Assembly (NCBI GenBank): GCA_034766995.1
Contig: CM068318.1
Span: 366,001-430,000 of the forward strand
Reading direction: 5' to 3'
DNA length: 64,000 nt
From: Acanthacorydalis orientalis
Taxonomy: Eukaryota > Arthropoda > Insecta > Megaloptera > Corydalidae
The number at the start of each line of letters is the position of its first letter. The stretch's first letter is position 1. A model generated the notes under the pieces. That model was given only the letters and a program-made list of their open reading frames with translations, was not told where the DNA came from and did no database searches. The position numbers were made by a program, and so were the translations under genes. Of this stretch, positions 11,574 through 25,211 are shown one piece after another.

Positions 11574-14500
11574 CGTTATTTATCGTCTCGGTTGAATAAT
11601 GAATCTCATTATTTACGTATAATTACAGTTCACATTTTAATAAAATTCTATAATTGAGTTATCTTTTAATATAATTACTAAAAAAAGACGCTGATTGGTA
11701 TTTTTATTTATTTATTCATTTTAGAAAGCTATATAGACACTCGATAAAAAATAATTTACTTTTTACACTCGTCTTATTGATATTAAAGAAGCATACGTTC
11801 GATTACATATTTCATAATTAAGAAAAAACGAGTGAATTATTAAAACTGTACCTAGGTCAAACCTCGCCGATTTTAAATATTACACAGCCATTCGCACAAA
11901 AGACCTTTCTAAATTGCGAGGTAAGAACAAATTTGAATTACAAATAGATTAATACATTAGATACTTGAAGAGAGTATCTGCCGGATTTTTCGTTTTTAAT
12001 TTTTCATTGTCAGCCCGTCCGAACAGAAATTATCGTTCTTTTTTTTTACCTCCAAACAAACGATTGCACAACTAGCAATCGTGCATTTACCGTTCATTTA
12101 CGATGCAACCTAATAAGATATGAATTAATTTCACCACGACCTTTTAATTGAAACGACTCGTTCGTCCGCTCGAGTCGTTCACCCATATTCTTAATATGTA
12201 TCTTTTCAACAATATTAGCAGCTCATTCGGAATTGTAAGTTTAAAACGAATGTATATTAAATTCATCTAATTATAATACCATTATAATAGTGCGCTATTA
12301 GACGAGAAATATGAACCGGTAATTTTTATTTAAATTTCTAACGGATGACTCTACACGCTATTTTCCTTTTTGTTCGACGTCGAAGTTACTGTAAATATAA
12401 TTAATTCGAAACTATTTGGTTAGTAACGTGCGAGTGTGTTAGTAAAAATCGATTACAACGACATGGAAACGTATTATAAAAGCATCAAAATCTCGTTCGA
12501 AGTATCGTTCATTTTGCTATGAAGATGGAACGTTAAATCGTCGATGAGAATATTTCAGTTCGTCGAAGCCTTTCAGTCGATATTTTATGTCTGTTTATAT
12601 ATTTCTAATTTTTTATAACACGTTTTTGTTGATTCAAAGATAGTAGAGTCCAGGCAACAGTCTTAATGTGTAGAAAGTACATAAGAGAAAGAAATGCTTC
12701 AGTTTGTGTTTAATTTAGACTTTTTGCTTAAAAGTTGTCAAAATGAAACATATACAACCACTCATACATTCATACTCACATTAATATATATATATATATA
12801 TATTAACTGTATATCTAATTACAATCACCAAAAAATATGCAACGAATATAATATTCTATTAAATATAATTTCTGAATTCGACGACAAATGTTTAAAGGAA
12901 TCAACCGGCTTCTAAACTTTTCCATATTTATGTTAATTAACAGATATGTGAACAGGCATTTTTTTGGAGAAAACTCTATGTTATTACGACAATTCAATTA
13001 ATTGGACAGCAAGAGTGTCAGCGAAAAAAATTAATGCGGAGAACATATTCGAGTGTCTCTTTCTTAACGAAAAATGCATACTAATTGTATTATTTTCTGA
13101 AATATTTTAATGACATTGTGCAGTGTTCGTCATGCATGTAGCGAAAGTGGTGACATCCTCTAGGTGCATGAATTGTAACGGGCTACTTACAACCTGTTGG
13201 CAGTGAAAATTGCTATACTGCGAATCAGGTTGTTTGTATTAATGTCGTTAAAGAAACATTTTATTCGTATGTACGGATTTTCCATTTGAACTGATAACGC
13301 TGTTAGGAATTCACATTCATTGCGAATTGAAAATAAATGATTTTTTTAGCACCGATTAAGAGTTTGTTTCAATCACAATTAAGAACGATGTGTTGTTGAT
13401 TCCACTCAGGTTACAGTTCTCAAAACACATTAGATTATCTAAGATAGAGTGATCATCTCCTTAGAACTACACTTCTATGAGTCGAAAAAAGTCACTCCTC
13501 ATTGTGCAGTTTAAACAAATTTTTGATTATCGTGAATAATTCAGTAGTTAACTCAATGAACCATGATTAGATTTCGTTGCACAATGAATATTTATATATA
13601 TGAATTTATAAGAAAAAAATCCTTAAATATATTATTTCGTTGGTGGTTATTTGATAGTAGAAAAAATAAAATATAATCATAGTAACGCACAGTTGTCATT
13701 TTATTTTTTCCGAGTTAAGATTTTACAAATATAGGATGTTTTTATCATGACTAAAAAGATAACTATTTAGTAACTGTAACTAATAATACTATTTTATGAT
13801 ACTGAGAGTTGATGTGGAAAGCAATTGATTAGCAATGATTCAGTGCAATTGAAATAATAATAAAATTCGACATTTAGATGTTCGATTTGTTGTCGATTGT
13901 CAGTGGTGACACGTATGTCATTTTCATTGATGATGACACGTGTCGAAACAAGTAAAGGAAACTAAAAGCTCAAATGATCTAACAGGATAAAAAAAACATC
14001 ATGGCAAATACAATTTACATAATATTCAATTCAAATTTACATTCAGCTGATGACAATTTAATAATTGAAATCGTTTAAAAGTAATAACTGTTTCAAACTG
14101 GTCGTGTTTATCGCAAAAAATATTAACTACAGTGAATCAACGAATAGTACTGATGCCTAATTAATATCTAATGTTAAAAAGCTGTAACATATATAAAAAA
14201 AGAATTATTTTCAATGGAAAAATCTTCCAATAATCAACAGATTATTTAATTTTTTAAATATTTATTAATTTTTAAAGACACGGGACGAAAGAAGAATTTA
14301 TCTGTGAAAATACACGTTTTATTATTTTATAATTTAATAGAAAATTTCTTTCTTTCGTACTTTTTTGATTTATATAAATATTTTCATTACTTGTTCAAGC
14401 TATATATGAAATAGAAGCGTACATATATATATATATAAATATGACCGAGTATTAGCATTTTAACATGCGATCTGATGGATGCTTGCACTGTTCGATACAC

Positions 14501-14655
14501 GGTTCGATCTCTCATATGTAACGTCACAGCATTGCAATAAGAAATCGAGTACAATTCTTCTTCGATCGGTTCGAAAACACATACACTATGATTAAAGATG
14601 GAAACTTGAACGTGTTTTAATGAAAAAACGCGTCGGAACATATGCGTGCCGTGTT

Positions 14656-14693
14656 CACGTGTGTGAAAATGCACAAAGCTGTTTTATATATAA
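14656..14693 (+). promoter_or_regulatory. Putative promoter elements of gene 1: E-box and TATA-like box
   Basis: A palindromic CACGTG E-box lies at 14656-14661. A TATATATAAG box lies at about 14684-14693, some 150 bp upstream of the start codon. If the TATA box is used, transcription starts near 14712-14718 and leaves a 5' UTR of about 125 nt. No clear TCAGT initiator is seen at that distance, so the start site is unresolved. The call rests on position and motif only. Confidence 0.4.
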
Positions 14694-14840
14694 GTCAACA
14701 ATAACTTTCTTTCGATCTATTAATTTTCAAAGACGGCTCGCGACAGGTTGAAATTCGTCTAACAATTCAAAAGATTCCAAGTAGTGACACTGAAGAGGAT
14801 TACTAGTGTGTATGTAAACAGTGCGGGCTATTTTAACGAA

Positions 14841-16591
14841 ATGAAAATATTGGTAAGTGTGTTTTTGTATATTTGTGTATATATATATATATATATATAT
14901 AAACTTATCTAAAGTGTTTTGAACACCGATACATTCAAAAGTTTTTTTGGCCGACTCCTTGTGTACAATATGTATTTTCTATGTCATATTAATCGAACTT
15001 ATTTTTAAATTTTTTTAGTAAAAACTATACATCAATATATTTGAATTAACATCTCATTCGATGAAGTGTGACTAGATTTTTTATTTTAAATATATTCGCC
15101 ACTGAAGACTATCTAGTAATAATCGAAATAATCTTTTGTCTAACCTCTAATTATTATTAAATATTTTAAATTTAAATTATATGCGACAACGTCAATAATA
15201 CTTTTTTAATTATTCTACAAGGCATGACATTGAAGAATAGAAAAGCTTATAATGTTATTGCTATTTTAAATTATCGATTCATGTGCTCAGAATTTATTTT
15301 TATAAAATGGTGTAGAAAAATATCTGCGATCTCAACAAATAATATTCGACGCTTTTAGATATCCAAAACGTTTGAACTGAGATGAAAATATTTCGTATAA
15401 TTTAATTTTAGTCGTGATTCTCTCAAATTGACGATTTGAAAGTCGTATAAAATATCAACATCGAAATATTCACCCGGTTTGATTAAGATCAATGCTATTT
15501 TAATAGAAATATTAGAGTAATGTGATTTTATTAAAGGCGATTATTCATGGAATGAAATATTTTAAGATGAAAAACATTTTATAAATTTACATTTAACAGT
15601 GAATGGATACGTTTTTCAGATAGCGTTCGCGCTACTAGTAGCAATTTGCTTGGCCGAAGAAAATGAATCGTCCGCAGTATTGTCAAGAAAAGGAAAACGT
15701 GCAACGGACAACGGCAAGTTGCAGTCGAACGGCGACGGACGTCGAACGAACAATCAGAATGCTTTGTCCCAAGTGTCAGACGACGTTTCGAAAGAACATC
15801 GAGCACAACACGCAGCTTACACACCTGACGATGCCCAACAGTCGTCACAGCAGATCCACAACGCAAACAATCAATATTCCCAGTTTGAAGCTCAAATTCC
15901 TGTTCAACATCAGCATGCTCTACCGGTACAGATCGTCCAGCAGCGTCCGATAGCCGTGCTCCCGCATCGCGTCAGTGCGCCGATCGTCGGATTGGCGCAC
16001 GGGATCCAGCACGCCATCACCACGTCGCATCCCCATCCGGTGTTCATAGCGCAGCAGCCGATAATACCTCAAGCGATTCCGTCGCCGTTGCTGTTGGCGA
16101 ACACGCCGAACTACCCGGTTCCGGCTCAACATCCGACGTTCAGTTCCGTTCAACAGCTGTTACACTATTACAACACGAACCCTCAGGCGAAATTACAATT
16201 GTTGCAGAGCTATCAAAACAACCCCGTTCACGGAAATGCGATCCAAGCGCATACGATTCCGAATCAGATCGCACAGCAGAGTTTAGGATTTTCGCACCTG
16301 CCCTTCGGAAATCTACCATCGTTAGGCTTCGCGCCGAACGTCGGATCTTTCGGCATTCCGATAAATCCAATCGGCGCGAAATTCAATCATGTAGGTGTAT
16401 ATCAACCGGTACTAGCATCTGTTCCAGCAGCAAACATCGATGTACAGAAGAACGACGATAAACAACCGAAAAACATCCAGACAAGTTTCCAAGCGAACGA
16501 ATATTTACCATCGAACGAGAATGAAAAATTACAGACCGCAGCGAATATCGTAGGGCCATTAATTATAAGACATCCGTACAGAGGTTATTAA
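14841..16591 (+). CDS. Gene 1: secreted low-complexity cuticle-like protein, 327 aa, two exons
   Basis: CDS is join(14841..14852, 15620..16591). Exon 1 reads ATG AAA ATA TTG and stops at a GTAAGT donor. Exon 2 starts after a TTTTTCAG acceptor in phase 0. Joined, the N-terminus is MKILIAFALLVAICLA followed by EENE, a standard signal peptide that neither exon gives alone, with cleavage likely after Ala16. A basic stretch RKGKR (residues 27-31) could be a furin-type site. The mature chain is rich in Q, H, P, A, N and I and has no Cys after the signal peptide. Residues 184-203 (LLHYYNTNPQAKLQLLQSYQ) look helical. The C-terminus is GPLIIRHPYRGY and TAA. Exon 2 is near 50% GC in DNA of roughly 27% GC, which supports real coding. 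A 4-codon first exon interrupting the signal peptide is typical of insect cuticular-protein genes (family knowledge). No chitin-binding RR consensus is visible. A role in cuticle or extracellular matrix is inferred. It could also be an eggshell or silk-type protein. Confidence 0.85.
14853..15619 (+). other. Intron 1 of gene 1 (phase 0)
   Basis: The donor is G|GTAAGTG and the acceptor is GTTTTTCAG|A. The 767-bp intron is AT-rich and carries a (TA)n run at about 14879-14900. It splits the signal peptide after codon 4. No nested ORF or repeat-family copy was recognised inside it. Confidence 0.85.
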
Positions 16592-16718
16592 CAGATACAT
16601 AGTTCAAGAAGTACACTGCTGACGTTTCTATAGTATCATTTTTTTTTATTCTCTCGAATATATTTACACAGTAGTCGAATTTTTAGCCGAATATTTCAAA
16701 TACCTCATTAAAAATAAA
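16592..16718 (+). terminator. 3' UTR of gene 1 with AATAAA poly(A) signal
   Basis: A canonical AATAAA lies at 16713-16718, about 120 bp after the stop. It is the first one downstream, so cleavage is expected at about 16730-16745. Other AATAAA motifs follow further down but are common by chance at this base composition. Confidence 0.6.
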
Positions 16719-16994
16719 TCCACATAATATTACTATCAGTTATTTAATATCTTTATTCCACATATATACATCCCGGAGAGAGATGTTTTTCTTAAAAAAA
16801 AAGAAAAAGAAACAATCAGATAAGAATATATATATTATATCTTACTTGTATATATTTATGATAATAAATATTTTATTAGAAACATCTAATAAAAAATAGA
16901 ATATAATAAATCTTTTATCCAGTATTGTATACAATGTATGAAAATAAATCGGTACCATTCTTTTACAAATAAATTTTCCTCTCATCCCACAGGT

Positions 16995-17115
16995 CACTGC
17001 CATTTTTCGGATCAAAAATTATTAAATAAATGATTATTTCTTATATTTGATTATGCTAATTTCGACGACCAAATCATTATCAGAACTTTGACAGAGAAAA
17101 ACCTTTATCTTGTTA
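16995..17115 (+). repeat. Hairpin-repeat family, copy downstream of gene 1
   Basis: CGGATCAAAAATTATTAAAT, an ATGA loop and TTATTTCTTATATTTGATT form the core (17011-17052), followed by TTTCGACGACCAAATCATTA and ACAGAGAAAAACC. The inner stem here is AAATAA/TTATTT instead of CAATAA/TTATTG. Confidence 0.6.
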
Positions 17116-18648
17116 AAATACAGAATTTTCTGTAATTCAAGAATGACAGAATGTTTGTTATCTTCTGATGAATTTCAAAGAATACGGTTTTCCTAACACT
17201 AAATTATTTTAATTCCCAACTACTATTTTTATCGAAGAGGAAATAAAATATTAAAGAATTTAAGAAAAGAAATTATTAAGTAATCACTGATTGTAATACA
17301 ACTTTTCTAATCTGAGCCACTTTTTGAATCCTAAAATATTTCTATCTTGAAAAATATGTTAAAAAGATACACACGACTCGTTTTCCATAACTTTGAAGCC
17401 AATTTATTTCATAGTCAATAAATGATATAATTTATACAGCCAAAAAGCATGCATCACATAAACAATATAATTAATTTACATATTAATGGATTAAAAAGTA
17501 TCTTTTAGATCGAACAAGAACATTCAACACAGTTTGTACGAAAAAGAATCCCATTAAAACATACGAAGAATGTTGTAGACTTTTTTTGAAGAAATAAATA
17601 AAGTGCACTGTTTTTTTGCGGTTGGCGGATGAAATATTTTTAAATAAAATACATTAAATATCATTTACACATTCTAAATAGACTTGTTAATCATTGTTGA
17701 ACGTGTATAAATCATAAATCAACACGATCTTTATGTATTATTAATGCAAATGGAACTAAAAGTGAAATAAATTAATAATAAAAGAAGATATAAGAACAAT
17801 AATTAAAGCTGTTAGTGTATAATTAAAATTTCTATTTTAACAATAAAATAGAAATGGAAATGAAACAAACAAATTAGAAATTCCACTTTTAAATTTTCTG
17901 TCTCGTTAAATTCTTTTTCGAATGAAATTTGCATACTTAAATATTACATTAAATGTGAACGTGGGTGTTTATTATTTATTAAAATAAATAAATATAGACT
18001 AACAAAAGTGTTGAAATTAAAATGATATTAATGACGAACTTAAAAATGAATATAAGAACGAAAACATGGCGTCAGTTTCGAAAGAAAGTAATTTAAAATA
18101 AAAACTCGTGTTATGAACAGAACCTGTTCTGTAAACATGTCTAGAACGAAACGAGAAAAGTGTAAGAGGTATTAATAAGAAACAAAACCATACAGCAGGT
18201 ATTATGTGCAATTTTCATACATCCCAGTCATTGTCTCGTATATTTAAAACGTACGCTCACAAAATCCAGCCTGTCATGGTCCGTGTAATACAACAAGTAC
18301 TACAAAAACCGAAAAAAATACTCTCTACGAGATACAATGAAATTTTTCCATTTTTAAAACAGTCGCGTTAAAGTAAATCGAGTCAAATATTACTGAATGC
18401 AGTTCATTTTCGATTTCGTACACATCAAAAAAAATATAGATTAACAGTACTCACCAGCAATATTTCATCATTGAGAGCATATTTTTCTCCGAACACGAGG
18501 AATTGAAAACTTCTTACATTTCGAACACTAGTCGAGTACTGACTCTGCAAATAAAAATAAATAACAGGCTTGTGTTTAAGATGTTGACTAATTTCTTAAC
18601 TGAGATTATTCGAAATGTCGACATTCATCATTTTTTTTTTGAAAATAA

Positions 18649-18690
<42 letters not shown>

Positions 18691-21280
18691 CATGTATGCT
18701 AAGTGCTTTTACCGTTAAGCCTTTTTTGTACCACCAACAATCTCATGTGTTACTATTAATATAGTTATTTTTTTTGTTCTACAAATCCAAATGTCAATTT
18801 GATTAAATTGAAAATTTTATTTGTTGATATCACTTTCTAATGAACACACTTGAATGCTTATATATATATATACATGATTGATAAATCTATATAAACATTA
18901 TTTATTTTTATGCAAACAGTATAAAAAAGGAACATGGCGAGTTTTGAAACGGATTAAGATGTCATTACACAAATCATTTCGGTCGTTTTGATAGTTTGTT
19001 CTCACAAACTCAATAATAAAATTCATTCAATCAACTTTATTTATTTTTAATAACAGTGAGTGTCGTTTTTTGTATAATTTAGATATCATAAATTTATACC
19101 GAGAACTATATTGAATCTTAATATTCGAACTATATCATATTTCACATCTACTCATTCGGTTTTGATTTGGCGTTCATTCCCACGGCCTGATTTTCCGATT
19201 TCTATACGAAAAGTACAATCGAATAATTTTATTCTCGTGCATTGATTTGTTAAATTTTCAATAAACGTTTTAAAAAATACACCTGATTTCTGATTTTCTG
19301 TTTAAATATTTATAAATGTGTGTTATTTAAAATAAGAGGTTTTTGTGTGTATTTTCACAAATCATTTAAAGAAATTATATACACATTTCTAGAAACATGC
19401 TTTTATTCTTTTAACGAACATAATATCCGAATTAACTTGTAATCGTGTCTCATTAGCAAAACTAATTTCGCTACAAGTACAAATAATGTGAGCGTCCGTA
19501 AAAATAAATAATTCATAGATTGAACATAATTTGAAATAAAAATACAAAACGGACAGATTTTAAAACACATAAAATGCATGTAACTATACAATTATAGTAA
19601 ACGTACATTGCTTATAATTTTTTAAGATACATAATTTTGTCTATTATTAACTTTACGTGGTCAAACGACAGTGGTTTCTAGGAATGTACAAGAGTATTAT
19701 TAAAAATTAACATCTGAAATGCCGTTTTTTCACACTTTTAGACAGGTTTGAGAAGTACATAATTGTTGAAAAATTGTTGTACATACACACACACACACAT
19801 GCATATATATATATATATATACGTAAGACAATCATAATTACTGTTACTAAAAATTTTATGAATATTTACTTGGAGCAAAATTACATGTACATTCTTATAA
19901 CAATTTAATTTTATAGAAAATACATATGTATTCTTATATTTACTAGATATTTCGTACAAGATATGTTATCTTAAATTTTTTTTAAATAAACTAGTTATCG
20001 ATTTGTGGCTTCAAGACCGTCCGGATTATTAAAAGCTTCGAGCTCAAAGACTCACAGTCCATACAACCGGATTAAATATAGTTCCTCTCGTCAATCTATT
20101 ATTAAGGACTTGTAATGATGAAGATAATGAATTTAATATGCAGAGCTGCAATCTATTCTGAACATAAGCATCTCATCGAAGAATATAAATGATTTTTCAA
20201 CCGCTTTCTCTAATTGTCTGATTTAATAATTATACTATTTTGAGAGATAACATTTAATTTATTTAATCGAATGACTTTCTCATTCATCCCACAAACAAAA
20301 AATAATTTTTGCGATCGAACCTAATCAACAATCGATCATTGAACATTCGAGGCTCATGGCGACAAATTTAATTTTAAATAAATGGTCATTGTTTTCGTGA
20401 CAAGAAGAGAAAAAAGAAGTTACTCGAATAAATTATAAACATTTTCGAAATCTAAGTGATTTCAATGTCAAACTACACAACTACACATTTTCTTTTTCCT
20501 CTATTCGGGTACTTCAATCATTGCTCGTATGCTATCCGATCTGAAATATCTGTTTAAAATGAAGAGTCATGCTTTTTTTGCATCTGTTAGATACCATCCT
20601 TTTTTATTATGAAATACAGATCTTATCCACTCCGACTTTATTCAAATGAGTATTTTTGTGTTGAATAAGATTGTTATTTTGCTTTAAAATCGAAACCTTC
20701 AATTGTTATTGTCACACCATTTAGATTCAGAACAGCTTTACTTATAATATCAATAATATATATTTCGTAAAACATGGTACATTGTAATGTAATATCTAGG
20801 CGTTTTCTCAAATTACTGGTATATTATTTTTATTCCGTTGACACAGCAGATTGAAATAATAAAATTTCGACTGTTAGAATTTCTTATAAAAATATAATGA
20901 GACAATAATCTTCCAGATAATGGAATAAAATGTTTAAATTAATGATGTGGCATCTTGAAAAATAACGTTACAAATATAAGAAAATAGATTCGAAAATTTA
21001 CAAATAACTAAAATTTTGAATGTTGATGAATCGAAAAAATAAATATCATTTGGTGTATATTTTATTAATATGGAAAAGAACGATAAATGTAAATTATAAT
21101 AAATTAAAAACCCCCTTTCATTTTAGAAGACATATATATATATATAATGAACATCGGAAAAATTAACCATTACATTTGAACAATGGTACAAATCAAATGT
21201 TTATAATTAATTTTTAGTTAAAGCTCTTTTTTGCCTTCAATTTTAGGTCAGTTGATTATAAAGGTCACACTGTGTATATG

Positions 21281-21332
<52 letters not shown>

Positions 21333-22312
21333 GTAATTCTAATTAACGAATTTTAAATTCTCGAAACATTAAAAAAATTACAGTAACCTTATTCCACTTT
21401 TTAGGAAACGAACGCACACCAAACAGAATTCAAAAAAGGAGTACATTTATAAATATGAATTTCTTATAAATAATTTTTCAATGATTCATAAAAGTATGTC
21501 GACATTTGATCGATGTCTTCCTTTTACATCTCTTGCGAAACGATTATATTTTCGATACTTCAACTTACATTCAATGAGATTTTATTCATTCTCATTTCTT
21601 GTCTAAATCTCTTCACAAAAAGTATTCGAATTCTTGAAACTAGCTAGTATTATAAAACGTTCTACACAAAATCATGATGTAATTAATCCAAGAACACGAA
21701 ATAAACAATTTAAAAAATTGAAGAAAGTTCATCAGTGAAGATTAAACTTGTAATATGCGTTTCATAAATTCTTAACCATTAAAATAGTTTATGTTTGAGG
21801 AAAAAACATCGATGAAGTATGCGACTCTGTAATAAGTCTGATGTTGTAAAATAAATTAAATTCCAGCGAAACATAAAACAAAGTCTGTGTGAATGATCGT
21901 CCGTGTTCGATTCCATGTAATATGAAACTGTCACACTTGCGTGTTTTCTTCTCGTACTGAAATTCCGTTATGACAAATATGAACGTGTGGTCTTGTGTAC
22001 TTTTATTCCTGACACACACACACACGGCCTCTTGTGAATTCTGATATACTTTCTTCGCCGTTCGACACGACTCACTCACAACTGGTTTAGTGAGACAGAT
22101 CAGCGTCGATTTACGAGATCGTCAATTTATATTTCCAATGCGGAATGTTATGATGTGTATGCGATTAATGGACAGCTTCGAACGGAAATGAAGTATTACA
22201 CGCGCACACACACACACAGATCACAATTATAATTTTACATTTCGAAAATTAATTTTTAATGTTTGAGTTTACTTTACATCACGTGTAATTTATTAATTTC
22301 CGGTACGAAGCT

Positions 22313-22358
<46 letters not shown>

Positions 22359-23470
22359 GTCTATGTATGGAGTATGTAATCTGATAGGAATGTACGATAA
22401 TATTGGAAATTCGTACAGAGATCATATAGATTTTATTAGGTCTCCTGATGAGATTTATAATAGCTCGAAGGTTTGAGTGTAGTTTATTTTGTGTACTTTT
22501 TAAAATTTCTCCTGTCATCGTTTTTAGATGATCGCAGTCAAGGAAAACAGTCGACATTTTGCTATTTAAATAAATCGAATGTAAAAAAGTCGTTTAGAGT
22601 TCATCGGATGTTCAGTTAGAATATTTTAAATTATAGCTACAGTTTCGATTATTTTAAATCGTTCGTTAAATTTCTTATGTAAATAGAAACGAATTCATAG
22701 TCAAGTGATTTATATTTAAATATAAATTATTAATGGTTTCTGAATTGGAAACGATTTTTATTTGATCAAACTGAACATATTTTCGAAAAGTAATATTGAA
22801 GATTGACTGCTTAAAAACCTGATACTTCGAATACTAAAGTAAATCAAATTTCAAATTAGTTTAAAATTTACAAACAAAAATCTAATTATTGCATATAAAG
22901 AATTATAAATAATAATTAGTCTGTTTAAATTGTATTCATTAATACACTGTCGAATTGTAGATTCTAAATATACAGATCTAATTTTAATAAAATAATGTTA
23001 TATAAAAAACAATTTTCATTTTCAAAAACATTCCAAGAATTTTACAGAAAAGTTTGTAGATCGAAATTTTTTAAAAAAATGTATCACAGACAAACATCTC
23101 AAACGAAAACATAAATCGTCCAGCTACTTTTATATAACGTACTTTATAACCCTGTACGTAAGCGTACTGTAATTGAACGCCAGCAACGTTCGTGTGCGTG
23201 ACATGTTTAAAAGAGAAATTTTTCAGGTAAAACAATAAACAAAGTTAGGAACAATGTCGAGAGAGTGAAGAGTATTAAATAAACGATGCGGTCATATAAC
23301 GAAATGACATGATAAGAGATCGACAGAAGAAACACACGGATGCTGTCCCAGAAATATGAAACTGACGGGGAAAAAACCGCCGAAATGAATAAATAAGGAA
23401 ACGTTTCGAAAGTCTATAGGTGTAATAAGGAAAATAATATTATGTTAATAAATAAATTTAAGAAATATTT

Positions 23471-23517
<47 letters not shown>

Positions 23518-23621
23518 TAAATTATTTCTTTCTTTAAAAGACAATCTTCATATGATAATTTAAGATTATATTGACTAGATGATAATTATGAAGCAATATA
23601 ACAGATTTAGGCAATTTTAAC

Positions 23622-23683
<62 letters not shown>

Positions 23684-24238
23684 CCTGTTCAATCTCTCTT
23701 ACTTTGTAACAAAATCTTCATATAATAATGTAAGTTTATATTGCTAGATGATAATTATGAAATAATAGAACAGATGTAGATAATTTTAATGAATTTATAA
23801 TGAGAACACACATACACACACACATATATATATATGTATATATTATATATGAAAGATTTCCTGCAGACAAAAATAAAAGAAATAAATCTAAAATAGACTT
23901 ACAAAACTGAACATGACTACTTGTCTATTTCGTAACTTGCACTCGATCGGATCTTACTTTATTAATCATAGAGACATATATGATTACGACCAGTTCTATC
24001 AAATTCGAACATGCAGGATGTGGAATATAAAAGCAGTTCTATATTTATCTCTTCGTATGTTATGAAACTGCAGCGACTGCATTCGTTTGAAACATTAATT
24101 TGCAACGAGCTATTTTATGCACACGACTGATTTGTCTTTAATGTTTATTAGTTTGTGAAATTTATAAAATTAACACATTAAGAAATTATCATATTATACA
24201 CTTATGTACGTAAGAAGAAATTCAGAAACTCAAAAAAA
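17116..24238. other. Intergenic DNA downstream of gene 1
   Basis: AT-rich throughout. It contains (TA)n at 18653-18689, 21286-21329 and 22315-22355, a (CA)n(TA)n tract at 19785-19820, and the 23475-23800 duplication. No exon is supported. Confidence 0.5.
23475..23800. repeat. Local direct duplication (170-bp period) with (TA)n
   Basis: ACAATCTTCATATGATAATT (from 23541) recurs as AAAATCTTCATATAATAATG (from 23711). Similarity runs through AGATGATAATTATGAA and ACAGAT.TAG..AATTTTAA. Each copy is preceded by a (TA)n run, at 23475-23514 and 23622-23681. Confidence 0.75.
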
Positions 24239-24370
24239 GACCAATAAACAGATAAAATAAGGACTTAAGAAAATTTATTCGACATTTATAACAAAGAGAG
24301 GTGTCGAATCGTTTGAACTAGAAAATTTTGGGAGAGGCCTTCATCAAACAGCAAATTAAAAGAAGCTGAT
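24239..24370 (+). mobile_element. 3' tail of a non-LTR retrotransposon, copy 1
   Basis: The sequence parallels 51069-51200. It contains RP(I/L)NR.NK and then, at 24294-24359, a frame reading KRGVESFELENFGRGLHQ and a stop. A GRP..RW motif followed by a short tail is usual at the C-terminus of the reverse-transcriptase polyprotein of insect non-LTR elements. The copy is 5'-truncated and carries frameshifts and stops. Clade not determined. Confidence 0.5.
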
Positions 24371-24399
24371 GTATATATGTGCCTGTCTGTATGATTGTA

Positions 24400-24960
24400 T
24401 GCGTGTATGTATAAATGTATTATATAAAACTGAAACGTATTCTACACCCAATACCATCCGACTGGACCACCTGCATGCGTGTTCACGAACGACGTGTCTT
24501 ACACATGCATTCTAATCGCCGAGAAATTAGATCGAAAGTCATTAGTGTAGCAGGCGGCGTGTCGTCGGACACTGTAGTAGAAATGGACATCTGGATGCCG
24601 CGGGGCACGTATTTTATGAACGTACGTCGACGGGTTCAAGAGAACGGTCAACCTGGTCCGAAGAAGTGAACGCACGCTGTTGCGATCTCCATCGCCGCTC
24701 ATTGCTTTTACGATGTCATCATCACCGTGGACTGCAACAACAAACCAACAACAACAACAGCAGCAACGGTGGACCGAACCGGACTCGACTCCGCCTCACC
24801 ACTACAATCGATATATTATCTTTCACTGACCGCTATCTTTCACTCTTTCACTCTTTTACTTTTTTTCTTAATTTTTATTTAAATGTACGTGCTTTTTTCC
24901 ATATTCTCTGTACGTGACCGTACGGAATTGGAAAAATAACGATGCGGTCCCTGCTCGTTG
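24400..24960. other. GC-richer island without a recognised gene
   Basis: It directly follows a retroelement tail. It contains an AACAACAACAACAGCAGC tract near 24755 and GTACGTGACCGTACGG at 24910. Two overlapping short + ORFs (84 and 83 codons) have no domain. It may be retroelement 3' UTR, a promoter or an enhancer. Confidence 0.3.
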
Positions 24961-25159
24961 TGCGTTAGCTTCCGTGTTATTGTTAGTCTAGTAAATGAAT
25001 ATAATTGGATCCAATTTAGACGTTCGACGCCAATTGAAATACAACGAGTGCTGATGTGTTATTTCGAAGATAATTATTACTTGCAGATACTAGTCTATTC
25101 AACAACAATAAAAATTTAATTAATAACAAGAATGAAATATTGATTTCCTTTATAAATAC

Positions 25160-25211
<52 letters not shown>

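Larger units (their letters stand above)
11090..14650. other. Intergenic DNA upstream of gene 1
   Basis: AT-rich, with a (TA)n tract (11511-11571) and one short hairpin-repeat fragment. I recognise nothing else. The last kilobase may hold gene 1 regulatory DNA. Confidence 0.45.

Noticed and set aside
24415..24917. Two overlapping + ORFs of 84 and 83 codons
   Set aside because: No domain, no shared frame and no splice evidence. They are treated as part of a non-coding island.
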